Below are positions 16,214-25,117 of a stretch of 37,537 bases of DNA, in pieces. Every line of letters starts with the position of its first letter. Positions within the stretch are counted from its first letter, which is position 1. Both the position numbers and the translations under genes were made by a program. Origin of the DNA: Acidipropionibacterium thoenii DSM 20276 (GTDB taxonomy: Bacteria; Actinomycetota; Actinomycetes; Propionibacteriales; Propionibacteriaceae); contig NZ_AUHZ01000021.1 of assembly GCF_000423445.1 (NCBI RefSeq), forward strand, positions 1 to 37,537. The letters run 5' to 3'. The notes beneath the pieces were generated by a model. The model searched no databases. It was not told the origin of the DNA and worked only from the letters and a program-made list of their open reading frames with translations.

Positions 16214-17109
16214 TCGCCCTTGCCAGCGCGATCCGGGGCGACGACGGTGATCACCGAGGAGTCGTCATGGGCGGCCAGTCCGCGAGTCGCGCCCTGGATG
16301 TAGAGCTGCTCGGCCGCGGCGGCCACCGGGGTGGACAGACCCACCGACTTCGCAGCAGCGGTCACCAGCCCCATGTCCTTGACGAAGATGTCGAGCCGGC
16401 TGCGGACCTCGACCTCGTCCTCGTCGTAGGCGTGAAGCATCCGCGGGCCGCGGTCGCCCAGCATGAAGGACTCCGCAGCCCCAGACATCAGTGCTGAGAG
16501 AGACTGCTCCAGGTCCAGGCCCAGGGATCGTGCCAGGGCCAGTGCCTCGCCGGCCGCGGCGATGTGCACCCCGCACAGCAGCTGGTTGACGGTCTTCATC
16601 GCCTGCCCGGCACCGGGCTCATTCCCGACCCGGACGAGGGTGGACGCCATCGAGTCCAGAACGTCCTTGACCGAGTCCCATACCGTGTCCTCGGCTCCCA
16701 CGACAACCAGCAGGTCTCCCTTTCCGGCGCGCACTGCACCGCCGGAGACCGGTGCGTCGACCAGCCCCAGGCCCATCTGCGACAGCTTGGTGGCGGCCTC
16801 CTTGACGGCGTCCATCCCCACGGTGGAGGTCAGCAGCACGGTGGCGCCCGGCTTCATCGCGGTGGCGACGCCGGTCGGGCTGAACAGCACCTGCTCCAGC
16901 TGGGCGGGGTTGCGCACCGCCAGCAGGACGACGTCGGCCCCCTCGGCCGCCTCGCGGGCGGTGGCGGCTGCGGTGACTCCCTCGGCGGTGGCCAGCCGGG
17001 TGCGCTCGGGGTTGATGTCATAGCCGGTGACGGTGAACGACTTCTGCAGCCAGGTGGACATCGGCAGCCCCATGGCGCCCAAACCGAGAATGGCGATAGT
17101 GGTGGTCAT
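16210..17109 (-). CDS. ltnD: LtnD-like NAD-dependent four-carbon acid-sugar dehydrogenase
   Basis: This 299-residue enzyme belongs to the 3-hydroxyisobutyrate dehydrogenase superfamily. It has a Rossmann motif GLGAMGLPM (9-17), the substrate loop DAPVSGGAVRAGKGDL at about 124-139 and a catalytic lysine in MKTVNQLL at about 174-181. Next to a DUF1537 kinase and a GntP permease this points to the L-threonate/D-erythronate dehydrogenase type, which forms a 2-keto-tetronate. The ATG at 17109 follows AAGGAG; a longer frame upstream to 17301 has no homology-like sequence. The stop overlaps the permease start. Confidence 0.8.
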   Translation of the reverse strand: MTTTIAILGLGAMGLPMSTWLQKSFTVTGYDINPERTRLATAEGVTAAATAREAAEGADVVLLAVRNPAQLEQVLFSPTGVATAMKPGATVLLTSTVGMDAVKEAATKLSQMGLGLVDAPVSGGAVRAGKGDLLVVVGAEDTVWDSVKDVLDSMASTLVRVGNEPGAGQAMKTVNQLLCGVHIAAAGEALALARSLGLDLEQSLSALMSGAAESFMLGDRGPRMLHAYDEDEVEVRSRLDIFVKDMGLVTAAAKSVGLSTPVAAAAEQLYIQGATRGLAAHDDSSVITVVAPDRAGKGE

Positions 17110-17186
17110 GATTGATCTCCTTTGATCGTGTGATGGCGCATCGGATGACGCGTCGAAAGATGGTGATGAATGAGGGTGGAGAGGCT

Positions 17187-18617
17187 TCAGAGGGTTGACT
17201 GGAGCTTCTCGACGACCTCGGCCAGCGAGTCGTCGGAGCCGACGTTGCCGGCGAAGACGATGTAGGGGATGCCCCGGGCCGGACCGTCGGCGGGCTGCCA
17301 CATCGAGACGATGCCCGGCAGCATCGGCCCGCGCACCGTGGCGTGCCGGATCCCCAGCCCCTTGGAGGCGACGTCGGAGGAGGTGATCCCTCCTTTGGCG
17401 ATGACGAATCGCGGCGCTCGTGCGGCGAGGGCCTGCGCGACAGTACTCACCAGGGCCGCGGAGACGTCGCGGGCGATCCGTAGGGAGTCGTCGGCGTCGG
17501 CGCCGGTGACCACCTGCCTACTGGTTTGGATCACGACGGATCCCCTCAGCAGTTCGCGGGCGGCCCTCGCCACGATCTGGTGCAGATGGGCCTCGCGCTG
17601 GTCGGGGTCGAGCACGGTGGGGACGTCGATCGTGAGGGTGGTGATGGCCAGCCTCTCGCGCAGGGCGTCCAGCTGGCGGCCGGTCACCCCTACATGCGAG
17701 CCGACCACGATGAGACCGCCGGCGGCATCCGAGGCGACTGCGTCGGGTGCGGGGCGCGACTGCTCGGCAGTCAACGGAGGGTGGACTTGCTGCCCGATCC
17801 GGGCCCGCACGAAGGGTGGCCCGACGCGGTAGATGAAGGCTTGGCCGCCCTCCTCGGCACGCGCCAAGGCCAGCGAGAACAGCCTCAGGTCGTTCTCCTC
17901 GACGCAGTCCACCACGATCGGCTGGCGGTCGTGGGCATGGCGCAGCGTCGTCACGACGGCTTCCTGGTCGGTGCGGATCTGAGCCAGCGTGACCCGCAGC
18001 ACGGTGTCGGCGGGCCGCTGTCCGGACGACTTCTCGGCGACCCAGTCGGGAAGGTAGGAGGAGCGGTAACCGAAGGTCGCATCCTGGGCGAACTCGGTCT
18101 GGCCGACCGGCATATAACCATCGGCCGGGCTACCTGCGTAGTGGGTCGAGTCGACGGTGATCCGGCCGGCGTCGGGGAAGGCCGGCACGATGATGACACC
18201 GTCGACCCGCTGTCCGGCACCGGTGAGTTCGGAGGCGATGACGTCGGGCTCCAGCGGGAAGTGTCCCCTCAGGGTCGAGTCCGAGCGGGAGACGAAGGCC
18301 ACCGTCCGGTCGGTCCGGCGGGCGGCCTCCAGACCATTGGTGACCACCTCCCGATTGACGCGCTCGGCGTCGGCCGGCGAGAGGCTGCGCGAGTTCGTCA
18401 TGACGTAGACGGCCCGCGCTCCGGTGGACAACGCCCATGCCAGGTCGTCGACCTGCCAGGCGGTGATGACCGGGAGGTCGGCGACTGACTGGGTGCCGGT
18501 GGGGTCGTCGTCTAGGACGAGCAGCACCGGGCAGCCAGTGCGTGCGACCACCTCGGCCTCGACGTCGCGGCCCCTGGGAAGATTCGCGGTGAGTTGCTCC
18601 AATGAGAGCGGGTCCAT
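17187..18617 (-). CDS. otnK: Four-carbon acid-sugar kinase (DUF1537 family)
   Basis: This 476-residue protein matches the DUF1537 kinase family, whose members phosphorylate 3-keto-tetronates or threonate with ATP. The N-terminal half has LLVLDDDPTGTQSVADLPV (about 38-56) and FVSRSDSTLRGHFPLE (about 110-125). The C-terminal half has VVGSHVGVTGRQ and the nucleotide-binding RFVIAKGGITSSDVASKGL. The ATG at 18617 is chosen because AGGAG ends five bases upstream. The frame continues to 18686, but that part reads through the operator at 18633-18646. The product would be split by an aldolase/decarboxylase (OtnC type), which is not encoded in the window. Confidence 0.85.
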   Translation of the reverse strand: MDPLSLEQLTANLPRGRDVEAEVVARTGCPVLLVLDDDPTGTQSVADLPVITAWQVDDLAWALSTGARAVYVMTNSRSLSPADAERVNREVVTNGLEAARRTDRTVAFVSRSDSTLRGHFPLEPDVIASELTGAGQRVDGVIIVPAFPDAGRITVDSTHYAGSPADGYMPVGQTEFAQDATFGYRSSYLPDWVAEKSSGQRPADTVLRVTLAQIRTDQEAVVTTLRHAHDRQPIVVDCVEENDLRLFSLALARAEEGGQAFIYRVGPPFVRARIGQQVHPPLTAEQSRPAPDAVASDAAGGLIVVGSHVGVTGRQLDALRERLAITTLTIDVPTVLDPDQREAHLHQIVARAARELLRGSVVIQTSRQVVTGADADDSLRIARDVSAALVSTVAQALAARAPRFVIAKGGITSSDVASKGLGIRHATVRGPMLPGIVSMWQPADGPARGIPYIVFAGNVGSDDSLAEVVEKLQSTL

Positions 18618-18632
18618 AGTCACTCCTATGTG

Positions 18633-18646
18633 ATCAGACCTCTGAT
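18633..18646. promoter_or_regulatory. Probable GntR operator upstream of the kinase gene
   Basis: ATCAGA-CC-TCTGAT is a perfect inverted repeat just upstream of the kinase ribosome site. The same arms with CA in the middle recur at 20335-20348 in front of the cyclase gene of the same operon. A further CCTCTGATGACT copy lies at 18666-18677. The likely binder is the GntR regulator encoded between the two sites. Confidence 0.65.
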
Positions 18647-18724
18647 GACTGGCTGTGACCATAGTCCTCTGATGACTTGACCGCAAGGCGGCGGGCCGAC
18701 GATCGTCGGCCCCCGGGTCGGCGA

Positions 18725-19435
18725 TCAGGAATCAGCTGTGTGAGCCGACACGTAGGTGGTGATGTCGTGGGCCGTCTGGTCCATGTGCGCCGACATTGCA
18801 GACCTGGCGGCCTCCACGTCACCATCACGGATGGCCTCGACAATTGCATCGTGGTGCACCATCGCGTGCACCCGCACGTCGTGGTGTGTCGAGGTGTCGG
18901 TGCGACCGGCCAGCAGGGCGACACGCAGCGGATCGAAGACAGTGGTGAGGAAGGGATTCCCGGAGGCCTGGAGGATGCGGTCGTGGAAGGCCAGATCCCC
19001 GCGCACGGTGGCGACCACGTCCTCGGCGTCGTGATCACTGCGGTACTGGGCCAGGATCCCTTCCAGGGCGTCAAGATCCTCGGCGCTGTGCCGTTCGGCG
19101 GCCAGCCCGCTGGCGCCGACCTCGATCATCCGGCGAATCTCGACCAGTTCGAGGGCGATGTCGAGCGGACTGGAGGTTTTCGCCTGCAGGGCGATCATGC
19201 TGCCCAGGTCGGTCCACTGGCCGGGCGGATTGACGAAGGTGCCCCGGCCATGGATAGGCCGCAGCACTCCGCGATCGGTGAGGACCCGCACGGCCTCGCG
19301 AAGGGTCAGCCGGGAGACATCAAGACTCTGGGCGAGCGCGGTCTCGGCTGGCAACGCCTGCCCGACCTTGACCGAGCCGTTCACCACGGCGTCGAGCAGG
19401 CCAGTCACGGTTGCCTCAACTCTGCTCTGCGCCAT
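18725..19435 (-). CDS. GntR-family regulator with FCD-type ligand domain
   Basis: This 236-residue regulator has an N-terminal winged helix at about 5-70 (AETALAQSLDVSRLTLREAVRVLTDRGVL, then GRGTFV). An all-helical FadR/FCD effector domain follows, in which FHDRIL and HHDAIVEAIRDGD carry the histidines that usually bind metal and the acid ligand. It lies inside the acid-sugar operon between cyclase and kinase, and is likely its local regulator, acting as a repressor released by the sugar acid. The paired ATCAGA-N2-TCTGAT sites flanking it are its best candidate targets. Confidence 0.88.
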   Translation of the reverse strand: MAQSRVEATVTGLLDAVVNGSVKVGQALPAETALAQSLDVSRLTLREAVRVLTDRGVLRPIHGRGTFVNPPGQWTDLGSMIALQAKTSSPLDIALELVEIRRMIEVGASGLAAERHSAEDLDALEGILAQYRSDHDAEDVVATVRGDLAFHDRILQASGNPFLTTVFDPLRVALLAGRTDTSTHHDVRVHAMVHHDAIVEAIRDGDVEAARSAMSAHMDQTAHDITTYVSAHTADS

Positions 19436-19579
19436 CTCTCCCCTCCACCCTCACCGCTCCCGCTGATCACACGGCGCGCTTGGCACCCGGGGTCTGCTTG
19501 TCGCCCCAGAGTCGACTGCACCCCCGCTCCCGCGAGCAGCGTTCGATCGGATTCTAGGGGAACGGTGAGGGTCCCGGTG

Positions 19580-20266
19580 TCACTCCTGGAGCCAAGCCAT
19601 CGCGTTTACCTGAGCTGAGTCGACCCCCTTGACCCGTAGCGGCCCCAGCGTGAGTGACTTGATGGGCCGGTCGCCTAGGGGCGCCAGGGTCATGTCCTCG
19701 ATCCCGGTGATGATGTGGTCGGTGTAGTTGCCCAGCAGCCACCGGTGGGCCTCGACGCCGTAGTCATTGGAGGGTGAACCGATCGACAGCCAGTCCATGC
19801 CGATGCAGCACAGGTCCTCGAACTCCTCGGCCAACCAACGGCACAGGTCCGGGTGGAGGCTGACTCCTTCCTACTCATAGGTGTGGGGATCGGTGAACTT
19901 GTACTTCTCGAAGCCGGTGCGGATCAGCAGCAGCCGCTTGCCTCGCAGCTGGTCGGCGAAGGGCTCCAGGTCGGCCTTGGTGACCACCGATCTCGGGACC
20001 CCGCGCTGGGGGACTTCGGCGACCAGCACCTCGTCTCCGGTATAGGCGAAGGTCTCGATGGGCAGGGTCTCGAAATCAGCCCCCTCGGGGTTGAAGTGGT
20101 GCGGGCCGTCCATGTGGGTCCCGAAGTGGTTGGGGAGGTGGATGATCTTGGAGTTGAAGGGTTTGCCGGTCTCGGAGATGACCGAGTCCTGTTCGACGGC
20201 GATGACCGGTTCGCCCGGGTAAGCATTGTCCTTGGGATCGAGCAGGTACGACAGATAGACGAACAT
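19580..20266 (-). pseudogene. Cyclase-family (PF04199-type) metal hydrolase split by an amber stop
   Basis: The frame starts MFVYLSYLLDPKDNAYPG at 20266 and carries the family's metal site, HLPNHFGTHMDGPHHF (about 43-58). A TAG at 19873-19871 follows HTYE. Without changing frame it then continues EGVSLHPDLCRWLAEEFEDLCC to a TGA at 19580. The part past the stop is clearly coding in style, so one base change (for example GAG to TAG) explains the break. Intact length would be 228 residues. Relatives include kynurenine formamidase and other cyclic-amide or lactone hydrolases; here a lactone of the sugar acid is a plausible substrate. It is the first gene of the operon. Confidence 0.8.
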
Positions 20267-20334
20267 CCTTGTTCTCCTTTGTTTTGAGGGTGTGCCGAGG
20301 CCGCAACTATGCGACGCCGGGTGTCGTCAGCGTA

Positions 20335-20348
20335 ATCAGACATCTGAT
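20335..20348. promoter_or_regulatory. Probable GntR operator upstream of the acid-sugar operon
   Basis: ATCAGA-CA-TCTGAT is a perfect inverted repeat 69 bases upstream of the cyclase start. It differs from the site at 18633-18646 only in one of the two spacer bases, and TGATGAC continues on the same side in both. This fits an operator at the head of the operon. Confidence 0.65.
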
Positions 20349-20506
20349 GACGTGGCAAGGAGTCATCCCGTAGGAGTGGGCGGGTCTCTCGGGGGGCGTG
20401 TTCCGGGACCTGTCCTGGGGTCTGCGCACGGCCCTGGAGCGCTCTGTGAGGGGGTTAGATCAGCTCTGGGTACGCGCTCCGATGCCTTGACGGGGCATCC
20501 AAATCA

Positions 20507-21343
20507 CTACGAGGCAACTTCCGCATTCCGGAGGCTTCGTCGGGGACGCGAGGTCCGGGCGTTCCATCTGCCGTCGCGGTACTCGACCTCGATCGGGTAG
20601 TCGAAGGTGGCCGTGACATTGGCGCTGGTGAGCACCTCGGGCGCCGGTCCCGAGGCCACCACCCGGCCGTCGGCCAGCAGCAGCGCATGGGTCGTGGTGG
20701 CCGGCAGCTCCTCGAGGTGGTGGGTCACCAGCATCGAGCTGAGATCGGGGCGGGTCTCGGCGAGCAGGTCGATGGTGTCGAGCAGCTGTTCGCGGGCGGC
20801 GACGTCCAGCCCGGTGGTGGGCTCGTCCATCAGCAGCAGCGCCGGGTCGCAGATCAGCGCCCGGGCCACCAGGGCGCGCCCTCGCTCTCCCTGGGACAGG
20901 GTCTGCCAGCGGTCGTCCGCGATCCTGGCCAGACCCAGCGTCTCGATGAGCTCGTCGGCTCTCGCCAGCTCCTCGGCGCCGGGCCGCCAGCGCATCACGG
21001 GTGCGACGGTGCCGGTGATGCCGGTCAGCACCACCTCGCGGACGGTCGTGCCGGGACGCACCGGATGTCGGGGGTTGACGTGGCCGATGTGGCGTCTCAG
21101 CGCCTGCAGTTCCACCCGGCCGAGCTGGTGTCCGAGCACCCGGACGATTCCCGAGGTGGGATGCGTCACGGCTCCGCAGAATCCCAGAATGGTGGACTTC
21201 CCGGCGCCGTTGGCGCCCAGCATCACCCATCTCTCGCCGCGGCTCACCCGCAACGACACCCCGTGCAGGATCTCCTTGTTCTCGCGGCGGAAGGTCACGT
21301 CATCCAGGCTCAGGACGGTGGGGGAGGAGATGTCGAGCGGCAT
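20507..21343 (-). CDS. Orphan ABC ATPase (molybdate/YlmA-like)
   Basis: This 278-residue single ABC ATPase has Walker A GANGAGKST (43-51), signature LSQGERGRA and Walker B LLLMDEPTTGLD, followed by a THHLEELP switch region. The start is the ATG at 21343 with AAGGA six bases before it. A longer reading begins at 21373, but the ribosome site lies inside it. No permease or binding protein gene is adjacent. Such orphan ATPases (YlmA/ModF-like) are widespread and their partners are seldom known. A PfkB kinase lies 103 bases upstream on the same strand, so co-transcription is possible but not shown. Confidence 0.8.
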   Translation of the reverse strand: MPLDISSPTVLSLDDVTFRRENKEILHGVSLRVSRGERWVMLGANGAGKSTILGFCGAVTHPTSGIVRVLGHQLGRVELQALRRHIGHVNPRHPVRPGTTVREVVLTGITGTVAPVMRWRPGAEELARADELIETLGLARIADDRWQTLSQGERGRALVARALICDPALLLMDEPTTGLDVAAREQLLDTIDLLAETRPDLSSMLVTHHLEELPATTTHALLLADGRVVASGPAPEVLTSANVTATFDYPIEVEYRDGRWNARTSRPRRSLRNAEVAS

Positions 21344-21446
21344 GGGAGTCCTTCGGGTCAGCTGCGGAACCATCCCAAGACTAGGGACTCCGTCGCCGGC
21401 TCGTCGCCCATCGACCGCGGATCATGCTGAAGGGGCTCGGCTCCGC

Positions 21447-22631
21447 TCAGAGGTCCCAGCCGATCGCTGCTGGCGCCGGTGCGGCTGCGCGGGCGTCCTG
21501 ATCCAGACCGTCGAGGAAGCTGAAGCGGCGTCGCATCGACTGGTCGTCGACGGAGTCGCTGAGGCCGTGCCACCAGGCGCCGATCTCGGCCCAACCCGGG
21601 CACCCCATCGACCCGGTGAGGCCGCGCACCGCCAGGCTGGAGACCAGGCAGGCCAGGTCCAGACGCTGCGCCAGTGGCCAACCGGCCAGGCTCGCCCAGG
21701 TGAAGGCGGCATCGAAGACATCCCCGGCCCCGGTGGCATCGATCACTGATTCGGCCGGCACTAGGACTGCCTCGGCGTGAACCTCCTCGCCCGAACCGGA
21801 GTCCACCGCCCAGGCCCCCGACAACCCATCGGTGACCACGATCACCGGCACCCGCTCGGCCAACGCCCGGGCCGCCGAACGCGCCGAGTCGCGCCGGGTC
21901 AGCCCGCAGGCCTCCACGGCATTGGGGAGGAAAGCGGAGCAGACCGCCAGCTCCGCCAGCACCCCGCGATCCCACCGGCCGGTCTCGTCGAAACCGATAT
22001 CGGCGATCACCGCGGTGCCCGCGGCGGCGGCCGCCCGGGTCCAGTCCGCGCCCTCCCCGGCGTGGAGCTGACCCAGATCGACCAGGGCGGCTCGCGGACA
22101 GGCTGCGCCGGCCAGCAGCTCGTCGGTGGTGACCGGGGCGGGTTTCTGATGGGTGAACATCCGTCGGTCCCCGGCATGGGTCACCGAGACGGTGACCGGC
22201 GTGGTCCAGTCCGGGCAGATCCGGCAGGCCGACACATCGATCCCCTCGGCCGCCAGCACCGACAGACAGAACCGGCCGGCCATGTCGTGGCCCAGTACGG
22301 TCGCCAGGCCGGTCCGCAGCCCCAGTCGGGCGCAGGCCACCGCGAGGTTGGCGACCCCACCGGGAGCGGTGGCCATCGTCTCGGCGCGGATCTCCTCGCC
22401 ATTGGCCGGGATCCGTGGCAGGCCGGTCATCACCAGGTCCCAGAAGACGCTGCCGGTAAGGATCACGTCGGCCGCAGTGCCGGGCAGTGAGGGGGTATCG
22501 GGGTGTCCGGGCGTGCCGGGCAGTGCTGAGGCATTGGGCCGTGCTGAGGTGCCGGAGGAAGCGGGGACGGTGGTGCCCGCCGGACCGGCCGGGGTCGGGT
22601 CAACCCATTCGGGACAGATCACCCACCGCAT
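21447..22631 (-). CDS. PfkB-family carbohydrate kinase
   Basis: This 394-residue protein is of the ribokinase/PfkB type. GSVFWDLVMTGLPRIPANGEE and APGGVANLAVACARLGL form the N-terminal substrate region, and DATGAGDVFDAAF near residue 310 carries the catalytic aspartate. It would phosphorylate a sugar or nucleoside with ATP. The first 50 residues are a Pro/Gly/Ser/Thr-rich leader, partly repetitive (PGTPGHPDTPSLPGT), that the family normally lacks. The start at 22631 is therefore uncertain, but no better ribosome site was seen nearer the core. No dedicated transporter adjoins it, so the substrate is unknown. Confidence 0.8.
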   Translation of the reverse strand: MRWVICPEWVDPTPAGPAGTTVPASSGTSARPNASALPGTPGHPDTPSLPGTAADVILTGSVFWDLVMTGLPRIPANGEEIRAETMATAPGGVANLAVACARLGLRTGLATVLGHDMAGRFCLSVLAAEGIDVSACRICPDWTTPVTVSVTHAGDRRMFTHQKPAPVTTDELLAGAACPRAALVDLGQLHAGEGADWTRAAAAAGTAVIADIGFDETGRWDRGVLAELAVCSAFLPNAVEACGLTRRDSARSAARALAERVPVIVVTDGLSGAWAVDSGSGEEVHAEAVLVPAESVIDATGAGDVFDAAFTWASLAGWPLAQRLDLACLVSSLAVRGLTGSMGCPGWAEIGAWWHGLSDSVDDQSMRRRFSFLDGLDQDARAAAPAPAAIGWDL

Positions 22632-22706
22632 TGTGCCCTGATCCTCATCATGACCACTCGAATCGGCCCGGACATCGCCGATCCCTGCCGGTCACGGCTC
22701 CAGACG

Positions 22707-22782
22707 TGCGCAGATTGCTCCCCAGACGGGGGTTCCTGCACTCTCAGCTGCACGAACCCCGGTCTGGGGAGCAATCTGCGCA
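22707..22782. repeat. 76-bp long-armed palindrome, copy B
   Basis: It lies between ald and the PfkB kinase. The arms pair almost perfectly (one mismatch) but differ from copy C at paired positions: GATTGCTCCCC here against GATCACTCCGC, each compensated in the opposite arm. The centre CTGCACTC-GCTGCACGAAC is conserved. Confidence 0.9.
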
Positions 22783-22886
22783 CCCCCTCGGTCCTCACCC
22801 CTCGGTTTTCACCCCGGCAAGGGGCACGGACCCACGGCCCCGCGCATCTCACCCCAGCGGGCGGCACGGCCTCACGGCCCCGGGCG

Positions 22887-24008
22887 TCACACGCCGGCCG
22901 GCACCTGACCCCACACCGCGCTCTCCAACCCCAGGGCCTGCCCCACCGGGGCACTGAACAGCTGCCCCTCACTGGTGGTCAGCCCGCGGGCCAGATCGGT
23001 CCGGGCCGCAAGTGCCTCTCGCCAGCCGGCATCGGCCAGCAGGGTGGCGTACTTCAAGGTGGCATTGGTGAGCGCATGGGTGGCGGTGTGGGGGACCGCG
23101 CCGGGCATATTGGCCACGCAGTAGAACACCGTGTCGGCGACCCGGAAGGTCGGGTCGGCATGGGTGGTGGGGTGGGAGTCGGCGAAGCAGCCTCCCTGGT
23201 CGATGGCGACGTCGACCAGCACCGTCCCGGGGCTCATCTCCTCGACGGTCTGATGGCTGACCAGGTGCGGGGTGCGGGCCCCGGGCACCAGCACCGATCC
23301 GATCACCAGGTCCGCCTCGGCGCAGGCGTGGGCCACTCCCAGCGATGTGGAGAACTCGGTGCAGACGGCCCCACCGGTGACCTCCTCGATGTAGCGCATC
23401 CGCTCCTCGTTGACGTCGAAGAGCCGCACCCGCGCTCCCATCCCGATCGCCACCCGCGCCGCGCACAGGCCGACCACTCCGCCGCCCAGCACCACGACCT
23501 CGCCCTTGTGGACGCCGGTCGCCCCGCCGAGCAGGGTGCCCTTGCCGCCGTAAGGCTGCATCAGGTGATGGGCGCCGACCTGGGTGGCCAGCCGTCCGGC
23601 GATCTCCGACATCGGGGACAGCAGCGGCAGGGCGCCGGACTCGGTCTCGACGGTCTCGTAGGCGATCGAGGTGACCCCGCGCTCCATCAGCGCCACGGCG
23701 AGCTCCCGGTTGGCGGCCAGGTGGAGATAGGTGAACAGCACCAGCCCCTCGTGCATCAGGGGGTACTCGGCGGGGATCGGCTCCTTGACCTTGAGGATCA
23801 TCTCCGCTTGCTCCCACACCTCGGTGGCCTCATCGACGAGTGTGGCTCCGGCGGCCCGGAACTGGGCATCGGTGATCGCCGATCCCAGGCCGGCGCCCTT
23901 CTGGACCAGCACCTGGTGGCCGTGGGAGACCAGGGTGTGGACACCGGCGGGTGTGATCGCCACCCGGAACTCGTTGTTCTTGATCTCGGTGGGTACTGCG
24001 ACTCGCAT
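22887..24008 (-). CDS. ald: Alanine dehydrogenase
   Basis: This 373-residue enzyme interconverts alanine with pyruvate, ammonia and NADH. The start MRVAVPTEIKNNEFRVAITP is characteristic. ILKVKEP near 70-76 has the pyruvate-binding lysine, TYLHLAANREL near 92-102 has the catalytic histidine, and VVVLGGGVVGLCAARVAIGMGA near 170 binds NAD. The ATG at 24008 lies nine bases after AAGGAG; the upstream frame to 24032 adds only MLIKGEEP. Length matches the family. Confidence 0.95.
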   Translation of the reverse strand: MRVAVPTEIKNNEFRVAITPAGVHTLVSHGHQVLVQKGAGLGSAITDAQFRAAGATLVDEATEVWEQAEMILKVKEPIPAEYPLMHEGLVLFTYLHLAANRELAVALMERGVTSIAYETVETESGALPLLSPMSEIAGRLATQVGAHHLMQPYGGKGTLLGGATGVHKGEVVVLGGGVVGLCAARVAIGMGARVRLFDVNEERMRYIEEVTGGAVCTEFSTSLGVAHACAEADLVIGSVLVPGARTPHLVSHQTVEEMSPGTVLVDVAIDQGGCFADSHPTTHADPTFRVADTVFYCVANMPGAVPHTATHALTNATLKYATLLADAGWREALAARTDLARGLTTSEGQLFSAPVGQALGLESAVWGQVPAGV

Positions 24009-24216
24009 CGGCTCTTCTCCTTTGATGAGCACGTCCGGACATCCACCCTACCGGCGGTCGATGTCGCGGGCAGTGCTTCCGGGATCAGCGCAGGCCCGTA
24101 GGCTGGCAGCTACCGGGTCAGCGCGGACCCCGACCGGGGAGACGCCGTCGGCACGGGCGCGGCAGGCCCGGAGACACCTGTTCAGACGCACGGAAGCCAC
24201 CACCGTAGGGAGAGAC

Positions 24217-24426
24217 ATGAGCGACGACATCGACATCCAGGATCAGTGGCCCGAGCTGTTCGCCCAGCTCGGCCCCGAGCAGCGCGAGTCGGCCGCCCAG
24301 GCCCTGGCGCACGCCAAGCGGGAAGGACGGCAGGTCACCCGGGAGGACGTCATCGAGATCATCGATGCGACCCGGGGGGCGCTGCCGCCCGAGGAGCTCA
24401 CCCGGCGCAACATGCCACCTCAGTAA
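24217..24426 (+). CDS. Small acidic protein of unknown function
   Basis: This 69-residue protein (MSDDIDIQDQWPELFAQLGPE...) appears all-helical and acidic, without membrane segments or cysteines. It has a GGGAGA ribosome site in front of the ATG. The middle EQRESAAQALAHAKREGRQVTREDV looks like a helical pair of the kind seen in antitoxins and small regulators. No toxin-like partner is next to it and I do not recognise a family. The coding style (G/C at third positions) and the ribosome site support a real gene. Confidence 0.6.
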   Translation: MSDDIDIQDQWPELFAQLGPEQRESAAQALAHAKREGRQVTREDVIEIIDATRGALPPEELTRRNMPPQ

Positions 24427-24533
24427 CAGGCAGCAGTGACAGGCAGCCGGCCACTCGCCCATCGCAGCCCGAATCGGCGGAGGCTCGACGACCGGATCCC
24501 GCCCCATGAACGACCGGCGAGATGAGATCGAGG

Positions 24534-25040
24534 CTATGAGAAGGACGCGGCCCACTCCGCGACCCGGCGGGAGCTCTCCTCCTCGGACAAGTCCTCGACT
24601 CGACTCATCACCGACCAGCGCACCCCGAACGGGTCGCGGATGCTGGCGTAACGGTCACCCGAGACGAAGGTGGCGAGTTCCTCTCGAACCGTTGCCCCGG
24701 CAGCGACCGCTCGCTCGACGACGGCGTCGACGTCGGGCACATAGAGTCCCAGCGAGTAGCAGGCCATCTCGCCCTCTGGCGGCGGCACAAGCTGGTAGTC
24801 CGGGCTGGGAACACCCAGCTGCAGGTGGCCGAGCCCGAGGTCGAGTTCGGCGTGAACGAGCTGACCGTTCATCTCGGTGACGTCGATGACACGGGCACCG
24901 AAGACCTCGCGGTAGAACTCGATCGCGCCGGCGGCATCGGTCACTGCCAGGAAGGGAGTCAGAGAGGTCATCCCGTGGGGCCGACCGTCGGTGGTGAATG
25001 TGCCGGTGACGCCCCGGCTCGGCGTGTCCTTCTCAGTCAT
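24534..25040 (-). CDS. VOC-family (glyoxalase/PhnB-like) protein
   Basis: This 168-residue single-VOC protein contains TPFLAVTDAAGAIEFYREVFGA, LVHAELDLGLGHLQLG and a C-terminal RYASIRDPFGVRWSVMSRVEDLS. This is the PhnB/YdeB-like subgroup of glyoxalase/bleomycin-resistance proteins, often of unknown substrate. The N-terminal 23 residues precede the domain, so a start at the internal Met24 (24971) is possible; neither has a strong ribosome site. It is divergent from an AraC regulator across 77 bases and may be its target. Confidence 0.8.
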   Translation of the reverse strand: MTEKDTPSRGVTGTFTTDGRPHGMTSLTPFLAVTDAAGAIEFYREVFGARVIDVTEMNGQLVHAELDLGLGHLQLGVPSPDYQLVPPPEGEMACYSLGLYVPDVDAVVERAVAAGATVREELATFVSGDRYASIRDPFGVRWSVMSRVEDLSEEESSRRVAEWAASFS

Positions 25041-25117
25041 GCGGCCATCATGCGGCCGTCACGGCGTCAACAGCTTGGAGATGCGCGCCACCTGGGCGAC
25101 CCGTCTATCGTGACACC

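Noticed and set aside
16267-18686. Long plus-strand open frames opposite the acid-sugar operon
   Set aside because: They are shadows of the LtnD-like and DUF1537 genes, which have full family signatures.
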